Notes: generated by a model not told the origin, from the sequence alone. A stretch of 56,815 nt of DNA from Acinetobacter harbinensis (GCF_000816495.1 NZ_JXBK01000001.1:591234-648048), one strand, 5' to 3'. Positions 36,546 through 46,630 are shown, counted from the first letter of the stretch. Program-made: numbers and translations.

Positions 36546-37646
36546 TTGATTATTCGACGGTATCTGGTCAAGCAAGTGGCATCTACCTCGGTGGTGGTGA
36601 TTGCTTTGTTGACCTTAATTATGATGGGTGGTCGACTGATCAAATACTTTGGCGTGGCCGCACAAGGACGTTTAGATGTTGGCATCTTGTTTAGTATTGT
36701 GGGCTATCGCTTACCGGAATTTTTAACCTTAATTCTTCCTTTGGGCTTTTTTATTGGCTTGATGTTGGTGTTTGGTCGTCTATATGTCGATCATGAAATG
36801 GCGGTTTTAAATGGCAGTGGCCTTAGCCGTAACCAAGTGGGACGTTTACTGATTCCGCTGACGGTGGTTTTTTTAGCCGTACAAATGGCCTTAATGATTT
36901 GGATGTCGCCTTGGGGATTACGTCAGTTTGAGGCCTTAACCACCAATCAAGCCGTGAGAACGGGTTTTGACTTGGTGCGGCCTAAAGAGTTTATCTCCTC
37001 TGGGCCTTACACTATTTATGCCGGTGATTTATCTGAAGATCGTCGTAATTTAAAAGATGTATTTTTCTACCAACGTGCCACCGGACCCGACAAACCCGAC
37101 ATTATGATTTTGGCCAAAGAAGCCACACGAGTAGAAGCGGCCAATGAAACCGCCAGTATTGTCGATTTATCCGAAGGCCGCCGTTATGAGATTTTCCCCG
37201 GCAAACCCAAATATAGCCAAGCTGAATTTCAGTCTTATCGCTTGCGTTTAGAAAGTGACCAAGAAGCCAAATTTGAAAGTACTGAAGTAGAAGCTTTGCC
37301 GATTGGCAAACTGTGGCAAAACCGAGGCGATGCCGTGGTGGACAGTGAATTGGGTTGGCGCATTTTTGTGCCTTTTTCGGTGCTGGTGGCTTTGGCTTTG
37401 GCCATTGCCTTGTCTGAAGTTAGTCCGCGGCAAGGACGTTATTTAAAACTGTTTCCGGCTTTATTGATTTTTGCCAGCTTAATTGTGGCGTTAATGGCCA
37501 TTAAAACCCGCGTCAGTAAAGATGAAATGGGCATCGTGGCCTATCCGTTGATCTTACTGTTCTATGGTGTAGCTGCTGCCTTGTTCTCGCGTAAGCAAAA
37601 GCTGGCCCCTAAAATTAAGAAACGTATTCAACAGGCGAGGTCTTAA
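36546..37646 (+). CDS. lptF: LPS export permease LptF
   Basis: A 366-residue inner-membrane half of the LptB2FGC ABC exporter that lifts lipopolysaccharide or lipooligosaccharide towards the outer membrane. It has three N-terminal helices, a periplasmic beta-jellyroll domain (about 130-260) and three C-terminal helices, in YjgP/YjgQ order. I place the start at TTG 36546 (IIRRYLVKQVAS), preceded by GGAAGA at 6 bp; the TTG at 36531 lacks a site. A TTG start implies restrained translation. It is one base from lptG and so co-transcribed. Confidence 0.94.
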   Translation: MIIRRYLVKQVASTSVVVIALLTLIMMGGRLIKYFGVAAQGRLDVGILFSIVGYRLPEFLTLILPLGFFIGLMLVFGRLYVDHEMAVLNGSGLSRNQVGRLLIPLTVVFLAVQMALMIWMSPWGLRQFEALTTNQAVRTGFDLVRPKEFISSGPYTIYAGDLSEDRRNLKDVFFYQRATGPDKPDIMILAKEATRVEAANETASIVDLSEGRRYEIFPGKPKYSQAEFQSYRLRLESDQEAKFESTEVEALPIGKLWQNRGDAVVDSELGWRIFVPFSVLVALALAIALSEVSPRQGRYLKLFPALLIFASLIVALMAIKTRVSKDEMGIVAYPLILLFYGVAAALFSRKQKLAPKIKKRIQQARS

Positions 37647-37647
37647 A

Positions 37648-38718
37648 ATGTTAGCACGTCGAATTATTGCCAAACATGTGACCAGTACCACCACTTACGC
37701 CATGTTGGGTGCAACCGTTATTTTATCGGCATTACAGGTTTTATTTACCTATTTGGGTGAATTGAGTGCGCTAAATGAAAGCTACACCGCATGGCGTGCC
37801 CTGTTGTATGTGCTGTGGAGTGCGCCAACGTATATATATCAAGTATTGCCAATTGCCGCCTTAATTGGCGCGGTGCTGGGTTTGGGCAGTTTAGCGTCTA
37901 ACAGTGAATTAATTGTCATGCGTTCAGCCGGCATTAGTCTATGGCGTATTGTTGGTTGGGTGATTCGCTCAGCATTAATTTTGGTGCTGTTGTCTTTTGC
38001 GCTGAGTGAATGGGTAATCCCGTATAGCACTGAGCAGGCCAAAAGCGTTAAAGATCATCGCAGTGTCAATGCCTTAGGTGAAGTGAATGGATACTGGACA
38101 CGTGAAGGGCAGCGTTTTATCTATATTGATTATGCCAACGCCAAAGGGCAGCTTAAACACGTGCAAGTGGTTGACTTTGATGACAGCTATCACCTAAAAG
38201 GCGTATTGAATGCGCAGCAAGGGCAGTTTGTAAAAGATGGCGCTTGGAAGCTCAATGGCACTTCACAGATGGATATTTTAGCGCAAGGCAATTCAACCCT
38301 AGTGCAAGCAGATCAGTTGCCGTTGTCACTAGCATTACAGCCTAAATATGTCCATATGGTGACGATTGATCCTGAAGATCTATCACCCAGTCAGCTGGTC
38401 AGTTTTATGAGCTATATGCATGAGTATAGCCAAGTGCCAAAAACCTATCGCTTGGCATTTTGGCAAAAAGTGGCTTCACCTTTTGCGCTGATTGCTTTGG
38501 TTTTAATTGCCTGTTCATTTATTTTTGGCCCCTTACGTCAACAATCAATGGGATTTCGTTTGGTGATTGCCTTATTTATTGGTTTAGGCTTCTTCTATCT
38601 GCAAGACTTTTTGGGTTATGCCAGTTTGGTTTACGCGCCATCACCGGCGTGGTTTGTGTTTATTCCGATTGTGCTGATGACGTTACTGGGTGCTTATTTA
38701 CTGCGCCGTGCGCGCTAA
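37648..38718 (+). CDS. lptG: LPS export permease LptG
   Basis: A 356-residue partner of LptF with the same plan: six helices in two triplets and a periplasmic jellyroll (about 125-265). MLARRIIAKHVTSTTTYAM at the start and the SNSELIVMRSAGISLWRI coupling-helix region near residue 90, which contacts the LptB ATPase, are typical. The gap of one base to lptF means tight coupling. LptB and LptC genes are not in the window. Confidence 0.94.
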   Translation: MLARRIIAKHVTSTTTYAMLGATVILSALQVLFTYLGELSALNESYTAWRALLYVLWSAPTYIYQVLPIAALIGAVLGLGSLASNSELIVMRSAGISLWRIVGWVIRSALILVLLSFALSEWVIPYSTEQAKSVKDHRSVNALGEVNGYWTREGQRFIYIDYANAKGQLKHVQVVDFDDSYHLKGVLNAQQGQFVKDGAWKLNGTSQMDILAQGNSTLVQADQLPLSLALQPKYVHMVTIDPEDLSPSQLVSFMSYMHEYSQVPKTYRLAFWQKVASPFALIALVLIACSFIFGPLRQQSMGFRLVIALFIGLGFFYLQDFLGYASLVYAPSPAWFVFIPIVLMTLLGAYLLRRAR

Positions 38719-38843
38719 GCGTCGTGAACAATAGAGCAATTGCGGTTTTGATCGATTCAACAGTAGGCTTGAATCGAGTCACTGCTCTAACACGTGTAAT
38801 AAAAATACATGAATAACAGTGCAGCTGTGCTGTAGATAGCGTC

Positions 38844-38870
38844 TTGACCGGCAGTTCGGTCAGATATACT
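38844..38870 (+). promoter_or_regulatory. gpmI promoter with operator-like palindrome
   Basis: TTGACC (38844-38849) and TATACT (38865-38870) form a candidate promoter with a 15-bp spacer. A perfect palindrome, TGACCG-GCAGTT-CGGTCA (38845-38862), overlaps the -35 and fills the spacer, where a bound dimer would block RNA polymerase. The start codon lies 31 bp beyond the -10. Confidence 0.45.
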
Positions 38871-38900
38871 GATGACATTGTAAATAAAAGAGTGCTGATT

Positions 38901-40448
38901 ATGACGGATGCAACGGCGGGTAAAACGCCTCACGTTTTGGTGATTATGGATGGCATCGGCCATCGCGAAGCAGTTGAGGATAATGCCTATCTGGCCGCCA
39001 AACGACCCAATTTAACCGCTATGCAAGCCAAGCATCCGCATAGTTTGATTTCAGGTTCAGGTGAAGATGTGGGTCTGCCAGATGGTCAAATGGGCAACTC
39101 TGAAGTGGGTCACATGAATTTGGGTGCAGGACGCGTCTTGTATCAAGATTTCACCCGTATCAGTAAAGACATTCGCACTGGTGCTTTTGTAGAACATGCA
39201 GTATTGATTGATGCGGTTGACAAGGCCAAAGCCAAGCAAGGCGCGGTGCATATTTTGGGGCTATTGTCCGCAGGCGGTGTACATGCGCATGAAGACCATA
39301 TTGTAGCCATGTGCGAATTGGCATTAAAGCGCGGTGCAACAGTCTATCTGCATGCATTCTTGGATGGCCGTGATACGCCGCCCAAAAGTGCACAACCTTC
39401 GTTAGAAAAATTAGATGCAGTGTTTGCGCAATATCCGAATCAAGGCCGTATTGCCACGTTAATTGGGCGCTACTTTGCCATGGATCGTGACAATCGTTGG
39501 GATCGTGTTGAACAAGCTTATCGTTTATTAACTGAAAGTCATGCAACACGTGTGGCCAGTACTGCGGTTGAGGGGTTGGCACAGGCCTATGCAGCCGGTG
39601 AAAGTGATGAATTTGTTAAAGCCACCCGTATTGGCGCGCCAGCTCAAATTCAAGATGGCGACAGTGTTATTTTTATGAATTTCCGTGCCGATCGTGCGCG
39701 TGAAATTACCAAAGCCTTTGTCGAAAAAGATTTTGCCGGTTTTGAGCGCAAAGTCGTGCCGAATTTGGCTGAATTTGTGATGTTAACGCGTTATCAGGCC
39801 AGCATTGATGCGGCAGTGGCTTATATGCCGCAAGAGTTAAAGAATTCATTGGGAGAGTATTTATCCAGTTTAGGCAAAACCCAACTGCGCATTGCAGAAA
39901 CTGAAAAATATGCTCATGTGACCTTCTTCTTTAGTGGCGGCCGAGAAGATGAATATCCGGGTGAAAAACGTATCTTGATACCTTCACCGAATGTCGCGAC
40001 CTATGATCTTCAGCCAGAAATGAGTGCTTTTGAAGTGACCGATGAATTGGTGGCAGCCATTAACTCACGTCAATATGATTTATTGGTGGTGAATTTTGCC
40101 AATGGCGATATGGTGGGCCATACCGGTATCTTTGATGCAGCGGTTAAAGCGGTTGAGGCCGTTGACAGCTGTTTGGGCCGTGTCTATGAAGCGGTGATGG
40201 CGCAAAAAGGCCACATGCTGATTACTGCCGACCATGGTAATGTCGAGCAAATGCAAGATTATCATAGTGGTCAAGTGCACACGCAGCACACCACAGAGGC
40301 GGTACCGTTTATTTATGTCGGTCCAACCGCAGCCACCATTGCGGACGGCGGTGTTTTGGCCGATGTGGCGCCAACTTTACTCACGTTGATGCATATTGCT
40401 GTACCTGAAGAAATGAAAGGTCGTAATTTAATTCACTTAGACGCATAA
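38901..40448 (+). CDS. gpmI: 2,3-bisphosphoglycerate-independent phosphoglycerate mutase
   Basis: A 515-residue manganese-dependent enzyme of the alkaline phosphatase superfamily; it interconverts 3- and 2-phosphoglycerate in glycolysis and gluconeogenesis. Metal and nucleophile motifs: MDGIGHRE near residue 17 and [14 protein letters not shown] near 66-79 with the phosphorylated Ser. FLDGRDTPP near 156 and [11 protein letters not shown] near 441 hold other ligands. The ATG at 38901 follows AAGAG at suitable spacing; an ATG 19 codons earlier falls inside the promoter region and is rejected. A 27-bp gap leads to ctpA. Confidence 0.95.
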   Translation: MTDATAGKTPHVLVIMDGIGHREAVEDNAYLAAKRPNLTAMQAKHPHSLISGSGEDVGLPDGQMGNSEVGHMNLGAGRVLYQDFTRISKDIRTGAFVEHAVLIDAVDKAKAKQGAVHILGLLSAGGVHAHEDHIVAMCELALKRGATVYLHAFLDGRDTPPKSAQPSLEKLDAVFAQYPNQGRIATLIGRYFAMDRDNRWDRVEQAYRLLTESHATRVASTAVEGLAQAYAAGESDEFVKATRIGAPAQIQDGDSVIFMNFRADRAREITKAFVEKDFAGFERKVVPNLAEFVMLTRYQASIDAAVAYMPQELKNSLGEYLSSLGKTQLRIAETEKYAHVTFFFSGGREDEYPGEKRILIPSPNVATYDLQPEMSAFEVTDELVAAINSRQYDLLVVNFANGDMVGHTGIFDAAVKAVEAVDSCLGRVYEAVMAQKGHMLITADHGNVEQMQDYHSGQVHTQHTTEAVPFIYVGPTAATIADGGVLADVAPTLLTLMHIAVPEEMKGRNLIHLDA

Positions 40449-40475
40449 CATTGATTGGATAGACAAGGTGAAAGA

Positions 40476-41651
40476 ATGACTCTACAACGTTGCAAGATGG
40501 CAGTGCTTACTGCCGCACTAGGGATGTGTATGAGTCATTCAGCCCTCGCTGCATCCAAAGCTGCAGCAGTGTTGGATTTTGATGATGCGATTGAAGAAAA
40601 CTATGCCGAAGTACCGGTCGAGTCGATTCAGCAATTTGTGCAAATTTATAGCATTGTTAAAGAAAACTATGTCGATGAAAAAAATGATGAAGCGCTGTTT
40701 CAACAGGCCATTACCGGTTTGGTTGGCGGATTAGATCGTTATTCACGTTTTTTAAGTGCCGAAGATTATAAGCAATTATTACAATATACCGAAGGTGATC
40801 TGGCATCGGTCGATTTTGATTTGGTCTACGATGCGCAGCAGCATCAGTGGCTGATTCAAGGCTTAAAGAGCAAGGCCGATTCTACCAAGCAAGGGCTACG
40901 TAACGCTGTAAGTGTGTTTAAAATTGATGATCAAGAATTAAAAAAACTCAACCATGAACAGGTCAGAAGTCTACTCAATGGTTCGGTGGGTTCGACCTTA
41001 AATATGCAGTTAACCCCAAGCAGTCGTCCGATTGTCTTGGTGCGCAACAAAAAAATAGAAACCGATATTCAAGCCAGTGTCTTGCACAATCAGGTTTTAC
41101 TGATCCAAGTGAAAGTTTTTCAGCAAGATACCGCCAATGAAATTAAACGCTTGATTGAGGAGTATTCATCTAATCGTTTAAAAGCGGTGTTGATTGATTT
41201 AAGAAACAATCCCGGTGGATTGTTATCCGCGGCAGTCGAATCAGCCGATCTGTTTTTAAATCAAGGTGTGATTGTCTCGACCAAAAGTCGCTCTGAGGGC
41301 GATCAACAATTCCAAGCTTTACCCAGTCTTGAGTTTCAAAACTTAAAAGTGGGTATTTTAATCAATAATCGCTCGGCCTCCGCAGCAGAAGTCTTTACCG
41401 CAGCGTTAAAAGATCATGACCGTGCTTGGGTGGTGGGGGAGAAAAGTTACGGCAAAGGCGTGGTGCAAAAACTATTTCCACTGTCGAATGGGGCTGCGTT
41501 ACAAATGACGGTTTCGCATTATTACACCCCGAAACAACAAATGATTGAAGGCATTGGAATTCAGCCCAATCAACAATATGCCCTGCAAGCCGACATGAAA
41601 GAAGACAGCTATTTAGAGCATGTGGCAGAGATTATTTTGAACCATAAATAA
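40476..41651 (+). CDS. S41 family C-terminal processing peptidase
   Basis: A 391-residue periplasmic serine protease of the CtpA/Prc type. Signal peptide at about residues 1-25 (ending ALA), then the helical N-domain with YSIVKENYVDEKND, a degenerate PDZ-like region (about 105-200), and the catalytic S41 core with the nucleophile in NNRSASAAEVF and the Lys in EKSYGKGVVQKLF. RNNPGGLL near residue 245 is typical. The ATG at 40476 follows AAGGTG. It shares a transcript with gpmI in all likelihood. In relatives CtpA trims peptidoglycan hydrolases; that role is inferred. Confidence 0.9.
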   Translation: MTLQRCKMAVLTAALGMCMSHSALAASKAAAVLDFDDAIEENYAEVPVESIQQFVQIYSIVKENYVDEKNDEALFQQAITGLVGGLDRYSRFLSAEDYKQLLQYTEGDLASVDFDLVYDAQQHQWLIQGLKSKADSTKQGLRNAVSVFKIDDQELKKLNHEQVRSLLNGSVGSTLNMQLTPSSRPIVLVRNKKIETDIQASVLHNQVLLIQVKVFQQDTANEIKRLIEEYSSNRLKAVLIDLRNNPGGLLSAAVESADLFLNQGVIVSTKSRSEGDQQFQALPSLEFQNLKVGILINNRSASAAEVFTAALKDHDRAWVVGEKSYGKGVVQKLFPLSNGAALQMTVSHYYTPKQQMIEGIGIQPNQQYALQADMKEDSYLEHVAEIILNHK

Positions 41652-41656
41652 CCGCG

Positions 41657-43066
41657 TTATTCTTCATCGGTATCGAGACCAAATTTCTTTAATCGATAAC
41701 GCAAAGAGCGAAAAGACATGCCCAGTTTTTTCGCGGCCAGTGTTCTGTTCCAATGGGTTAAATTGAGTGCGTTGAGTAAAATATCTTTTTCAATATTTTC
41801 CAAATACAGCTCTAAGCCTTCCTCAGGTAACTTTTTACTTGAGACCAACCCGCCCGCGCTAAGGTTCGGTTGTGCTTGTTGATCGGCGAGCGAGCTGACA
41901 CTGGCATAACGCAGCGGCGCACTTTGCAGATGCGGCAAATCAATTTTTTCATCATCACTTAAAGTGATGGCACGTTCCATAATATTGCGCAGTTCACGCA
42001 CATTACCGGGATAATACTGATGCAGCAAAAAGTCCTTGGCGCGCTCGGTCAGCGGTTTAGGCGGCGTTCCCCATTCTTGACTAATTTTGTCAATAAAATG
42101 ATGCGCCAATAATAAAATATCATCACCGCGTTCACGTAGCGGCGGAATCACCAAATCCATAACGTGAATACGAAAGAACAAATCCTGTCTAAATCGACCT
42201 TGTTGCACCAACAATTCTAAATCTTGATGACTGGCACTGATAACGCGAAAGTCGACATCCACTTCAGCATCTGAGCCGACTGGACGAATCCTTTTTTCTT
42301 GCACTGCACGCAGCAATTTCACCTGCATACTCAAAGGAAGTTCCGCAATTTCATCTAAAAATAGACTACCGCCATGTGCGGATTGAATCAGACCTTGTTT
42401 GTCTTGGGTGGCACCGGTAAAGCTGCCTTTTTTATGCCCGAATAGCTCGCTTTCCATCAGCTCTGTCGGGATAGCGCCACAGTTAATGGCAATAAAAGGG
42501 CCATCATTGCGGTTGCTTAAACGGTGCACCAAATTGGCAATCACTTCTTTGCCGGTACCCGATTCACCGGTGATAAACACCGGCGCTTGCGAGCGCGCAA
42601 TTTTATTTAAGGTAACCCGCAATTGCTGAATGGGTAGCGATTGACCAATCAATAATTTTTGCTCTAAACCATGTGTAGAATAACTGAGGTTTTCAAGCGG
42701 TTTATTCAAAGCCTTTTGCAGCAGCTGTTCGAGATGTTTTTGATTAATCGGTTTACTGACAAAATCAAAGGCACCGGCTTTTAATGCCGCCACCGCAATA
42801 TCCATATTGCCATAGGCGGTTAGTACCGCGACAGGCAAGGCGGAAAAATGTTGATTGATCCATTCCACCAGTTGCAGGCCATTGCCATCCGGTAAATTTA
42901 AGTCGGTTAAGCAGGCATCATAACGATGCTCTAATAAGAGTTTTTTCGCTTGTTCAAGACGATAGGCTATATGCGTTTGAATGCCCATCCGTGATAGAGA
43001 GATTTGCATCAATGTACATAAATCTTCTTCATCATCGACCAGTAAAACCAGCGGCTGTTGTTCCAA
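41657..43066 (-). CDS. pilR: Sigma-54-dependent response regulator PilR
   Basis: A 469-residue NtrC-type regulator. Receiver domain at about 1-120 with phosphoacceptor Asp55 (CLTDLNLPDG). AAA+ domain with Walker A GESGTGKE (167-174), the sigma-54 contact loop GSFTGA (214-219, the form usual in PilR) and LFLDEIAELP. Fis-type DNA-binding helix near the end (LNALNLTHWNRTLAAKKLGMS begins it). With PilS it activates the major pilin gene pilA, which is not in the window. An 18-bp gap follows pilS; only 5 bp separate it from the converging ctpA. Confidence 0.93.
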   Translation of the reverse strand: MEQQPLVLLVDDEEDLCTLMQISLSRMGIQTHIAYRLEQAKKLLLEHRYDACLTDLNLPDGNGLQLVEWINQHFSALPVAVLTAYGNMDIAVAALKAGAFDFVSKPINQKHLEQLLQKALNKPLENLSYSTHGLEQKLLIGQSLPIQQLRVTLNKIARSQAPVFITGESGTGKEVIANLVHRLSNRNDGPFIAINCGAIPTELMESELFGHKKGSFTGATQDKQGLIQSAHGGSLFLDEIAELPLSMQVKLLRAVQEKRIRPVGSDAEVDVDFRVISASHQDLELLVQQGRFRQDLFFRIHVMDLVIPPLRERGDDILLLAHHFIDKISQEWGTPPKPLTERAKDFLLHQYYPGNVRELRNIMERAITLSDDEKIDLPHLQSAPLRYASVSSLADQQAQPNLSAGGLVSSKKLPEEGLELYLENIEKDILLNALNLTHWNRTLAAKKLGMSFRSLRYRLKKFGLDTDEE

Positions 43067-43084
43067 AATTCCACCCCAAAAAAA

Positions 43085-44653
43085 TTAATTTAAAGCCACA
43101 GCAGGACACTCTATTTGAAAGCATGCCCCCTGTTTTTGTGCTACATAGCTGAGCTTGGCCTGATTGGCCTCACAGAAACTATGGGATAAATACAATCCTA
43201 AACCAGTTCCCGTGATTTCGGTAGTAAAAAACGGTTGGAATAAATAAGTTAAGTCTTTGGCATCGACCCCTGAACCAAAGTCACGCACTTCAATACGCGC
43301 ATTGGCTTCATGTCTATACAAATTTAATTCAATATGAAAATGTCCCGCGGCATTGTGCCGAATGGCATTGCGAATCAGATTAATCAGAATTTGTCGGAGC
43401 TGTGCTTCATCGAAAATAATCGCCATTGGACTGCTTATCGTGCATTGAATTTTTGTTGCAATATCGGCCAAATCTTCTTGGATAAATCGGGGAATAAAGT
43501 CATTCAGTAAAATACTGGCAGGATAGGTTTCTTTATTTCGCACCATACTTAAGGTGTCTTGAATGATGCTATCAATACGCTGTGCCTGTTTGCTAATCAT
43601 TTGGCTGAGCTGCTGTTGTTGCTGTGCAGGGCTATCCGGCAGCAATTCGTTGGCTTGAACAATCGCCGCCAAAGGATTACGAATTTCATGGGCAATACTG
43701 GCAGATAGTTGCCCCAAAGCCGCCAGTTTAAGCTGTTGTACCCGTTGGTTGAGCTTACGTGCATCTTGCAGCACCAATAAAGTTAACGATTGACGCGGCA
43801 CCATGAGTTTTTGTACTTCAATGTGCATATGGTAGTGACTGAACTGTGATTCAAATTGGAATTTTTCACCATCTTTTAATTGTTCAAACTTAATCAGTTC
43901 AAATAAATCCGGTTGTGCTTGGCGCAAAGGATATTGGTCATAAGCATACAGCGGTGGGATACCCAGCAACACACACGCCGCCGGATTACTCAGCACAATA
44001 TTGCAGCTCTCATCTAACACCAAATAGCCGAGCTCAATTTGTTCTAAAATATAACGATTCAGATTTTGTAGACGATCTAATTCTAAGGATTGTGAAAAAT
44101 TTAAATTCTCTAGCAGTTGAAAGCGTCGCACTGCAACTTGTGCAGTGGCATAGACCACAAAAAATAAAAAGGCCAGTAAAGCACTGTTGCTGATATTATT
44201 TAAAGATGAAAAAGCCAGTAAATTACCTAGAAAAAGCTGGTAAATCACGCTGATGACCGCAATCAGGGTAATCAGTAGCGCCTTGTGTGCATCAAGCAAC
44301 AAGGAGGCAGCAAAAATAATAATCACAAACAATAAACTTAACTGTAGATTGGGTCCATCCACCGCCAAGGTTAATAAACTTAATGCCAGTACATCTACTG
44401 CAAATAACCCAATCAATTGCTGTGGAATATTCAGATTAATTTTTTTAAGCACAACCCCTTGAATACAGCTCATGATTACATAGGTAATCAATACATAAAA
44501 ATAAAGCTGCGGGTATTGGTAATCATGGGTTAAGCGCGGCGCCGTAATTAAGAAAATCATCAACAGGCAGGTTGCAACAATCAATCTGTAGACGCTATAC
44601 CAGTTGCCTAAATGATACTGATTAAGCTCAGAGTGTGTGCTGTTTGGCTTCAT
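43085..44653 (-). CDS. pilS: Sensor histidine kinase PilS
   Basis: A 522-residue membrane kinase. Six helices occupy about residues 20-180, as in Pseudomonas PilS, which senses pilin in the membrane. A PAS domain (about 200-300) precedes the dimerisation box LGQLSASIAHEIRNPLAA, whose His is the phosphorylation site, and the HATPase domain with NLIRNAIRHN and DFGSGV then GTGLGLYLSH. It forms a unit with pilR (18 bp) and lies 24 bp behind a GacA-type gene. Confidence 0.93.
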   Translation of the reverse strand: MKPNSTHSELNQYHLGNWYSVYRLIVATCLLMIFLITAPRLTHDYQYPQLYFYVLITYVIMSCIQGVVLKKINLNIPQQLIGLFAVDVLALSLLTLAVDGPNLQLSLLFVIIIFAASLLLDAHKALLITLIAVISVIYQLFLGNLLAFSSLNNISNSALLAFLFFVVYATAQVAVRRFQLLENLNFSQSLELDRLQNLNRYILEQIELGYLVLDESCNIVLSNPAACVLLGIPPLYAYDQYPLRQAQPDLFELIKFEQLKDGEKFQFESQFSHYHMHIEVQKLMVPRQSLTLLVLQDARKLNQRVQQLKLAALGQLSASIAHEIRNPLAAIVQANELLPDSPAQQQQQLSQMISKQAQRIDSIIQDTLSMVRNKETYPASILLNDFIPRFIQEDLADIATKIQCTISSPMAIIFDEAQLRQILINLIRNAIRHNAAGHFHIELNLYRHEANARIEVRDFGSGVDAKDLTYLFQPFFTTEITGTGLGLYLSHSFCEANQAKLSYVAQKQGACFQIECPAVALN

Positions 44654-44677
44654 GTGTTTTGTCTACACGCTATAAAC

Positions 44678-45313
44678 TTAAGGTTTGATGAGTCCATAGC
44701 GAATGGCCAAATGGGTTAATTTAACATCGCTGTCTAAATTTAATTTTTCAAAGATTCGATAGCGATAGGTGTTTACGGTTTTGACGCTGACAAACAGTTT
44801 ATCGGCAATCTCTTGTGCGCTGATACAATTGACCACCATCATTGCCACTTGCATTTCTCGTTCAGACAGCGCATCAAAAGGTGACTGCTGGGTATCAGAT
44901 AAATAAGAGCTGGCCAGTTGCTCTGCAATATCGGCACTAAAATATTTACCGCCTTGCATGACTTTATTGATGGCACGCACCATTTCAGTGACGGGAGCAC
45001 CTTTGGTGATATAACCTTTGGCACCCGCTTTAAGCAGCAAGGAAGGATAAGGTTCTTCTGCTAAGCCACTGACCGCTAAGACTTTGGTTTCAGGCGCAGT
45101 TTGCAATAAACGCCGTGTGGTTTCGACTCCGCCAATGCCGGGCATATTGACATCGAGTAACACCACGTTGGGAGGCTGGCGACGGACCAAACTAATGGCT
45201 TCTTCTCCAGATTCAGCTTGACCAATCACTTCAATATCCGCATGGTCTTCAAGCATACGGCAGATTCCGGTACGTACTAATTCATGGTCATCTACCACTA
45301 AAACTGTGATCAC
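44678..45313 (-). CDS. gacA: LuxR-type response regulator, GacA/UvrY-like
   Basis: A 211-residue FixJ/NarL-type regulator. Receiver with DDHELVRTG near the start and phosphoacceptor Asp54 in VVLLDVNMPGIGG; LuxR helix-turn-helix with LSEREMQVAMMVV and EIADKLFVSVKTVNTYRYRIFEKL, very close to GacA/UvrY. I start at the GTG at 45313 (ITVLVVDDHE) because GGGAGAA lies just upstream; the longer frame adds 32 residues with no domain. GacA with GacS controls CsrA/RsmA-binding small RNAs, motility, biofilm and catabolism. The sensor gacS is not here. Confidence 0.88.
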   Translation of the reverse strand: MITVLVVDDHELVRTGICRMLEDHADIEVIGQAESGEEAISLVRRQPPNVVLLDVNMPGIGGVETTRRLLQTAPETKVLAVSGLAEEPYPSLLLKAGAKGYITKGAPVTEMVRAINKVMQGGKYFSADIAEQLASSYLSDTQQSPFDALSEREMQVAMMVVNCISAQEIADKLFVSVKTVNTYRYRIFEKLNLDSDVKLTHLAIRYGLIKP

Positions 45314-45533
45314 CGAGTTCTCCCTGAAATAAAAAAAAGCATCTTTTTTGTTACATAAAGCAAAATAAGCTTGCAATGAAACGACAAAATTAGCAATCCT
45401 ATTCTTCATCTTTAAATGAAATGTTGTATATAAACGTGGACGCTGAAAAAATGTTCACCTTTGTGTATAAATGTAAGGCATATTTAAGGTCATATACAAA
45501 TGTATTTTACCTTCCGGAGTTGAGTAAATCATC

Positions 45534-46586
45534 GTGAAAAATTCAAACAAATCTTTAATGCATGTGCTGGGTGTTTCTATCTTGCTGAGCATCAGTTCAA
45601 GCAGTTTTGCAGAACTCATCATGAATACTCCGGCAGGTAATGGTCAGGCGGCTTTAAATTGGTCGTCTAACGAAGCGGAGCAATTGTTAAATGGTGATTT
45701 TCTTGCTTTAGCGGATGAAGTTTCACCGCAAGGTTCCACTAAAATTACCACTTCTGTACGTAGTGCAAATGGGGTGGTTGCTCAGTCTGCACCCAAAAGC
45801 GTACAGATTTTAAATAATTCAAGTTATAGCACGCAACCTTCGGTCAATGCGCGCGCAGCCTTGGTGATGGATTCGCAAACCGGTGAAGTACTGTACAGTA
45901 AAAATTCAAATGCTGCTTTGCCAATCGCTTCAATCACCAAATTGATGACCGCCGTGGTGATTGCCGATGCGCGATTGAACATGTCTGAAACCATTACTTT
46001 GCAATCGATTGATTTTGCGGGTGCAGGCGGCAAGAACTCCAGTTCAACTTTACGTGCTGGTGACAGCATGAATCGTGCTGAAGCCTTATTAATGGCATTG
46101 ATGAAGTCTGAAAATCCAGCGGCAGCTGCTTTGGCGCGTACTTATCCCGGTGGACGTGCCGCTTTCATTTCTGCGATGAACAGTAAAGCCAAGTCACTCG
46201 GCATGAATTCAGCACATTATGTGGAATCGACCGGACTCGATCCGCATAACGTCGCTTCTGCCCGTGATTTAGGAATTTTGGTCAGCGCAGCGTATCAATA
46301 TGGTTTGATCCGTCAATTCTCAACCACTGCCAGCCATGACTTTAACTTGGGCTATCGTGTATTGAAATCCAATAACACCAATGCTTTGGTTCGTAATGGC
46401 GGTTGGAATATTAATATCTCTAAAACCGGCTATATTAATGAAGCAGGACGCTGTGTGGTCATGCACACCACCTTAAACAACCGTCCGGCAGTGGTGGTGT
46501 TGTTAGGTGCAGATACCTCTGCGGCGCGCACCAATGACGCAACACGTTTAATGGGTTGGGTCTCTCAATTGCCAAAACGTATCTAA
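45534..46586 (+). CDS. pbpG: D-alanyl-D-alanine endopeptidase, PBP7/8
   Basis: A 350-residue low-molecular-weight penicillin-binding protein, S11 family, which cuts D-Ala-meso-DAP cross-links in the periplasm. Signal peptide at about 1-26 (ending SFA). Catalytic motifs: SITK (133-136), SEN (192-194) and KTG near residue 299. A 75-residue low-complexity stretch follows the signal before the catalytic domain. The start is GTG at 45534; an ATG eight codons in is possible, but the longer form gives the better signal peptide. Terminator downstream. Confidence 0.93.
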   Translation: MKNSNKSLMHVLGVSILLSISSSSFAELIMNTPAGNGQAALNWSSNEAEQLLNGDFLALADEVSPQGSTKITTSVRSANGVVAQSAPKSVQILNNSSYSTQPSVNARAALVMDSQTGEVLYSKNSNAALPIASITKLMTAVVIADARLNMSETITLQSIDFAGAGGKNSSSTLRAGDSMNRAEALLMALMKSENPAAAALARTYPGGRAAFISAMNSKAKSLGMNSAHYVESTGLDPHNVASARDLGILVSAAYQYGLIRQFSTTASHDFNLGYRVLKSNNTNALVRNGGWNINISKTGYINEAGRCVVMHTTLNNRPAVVVLLGADTSAARTNDATRLMGWVSQLPKRI

Positions 46587-46630
46587 GTTTTATCCTCTCA
46601 ATCGGGCGATGAAATATTCATGGCTCGATT

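Noticed and set aside
42419..42436. PilR GSFTGA instead of GAFTGA, possible loss of sigma-54 contact
   Set aside because: The Ser form is normal in PilR proteins of Pseudomonas and relatives, so it is not a defect.
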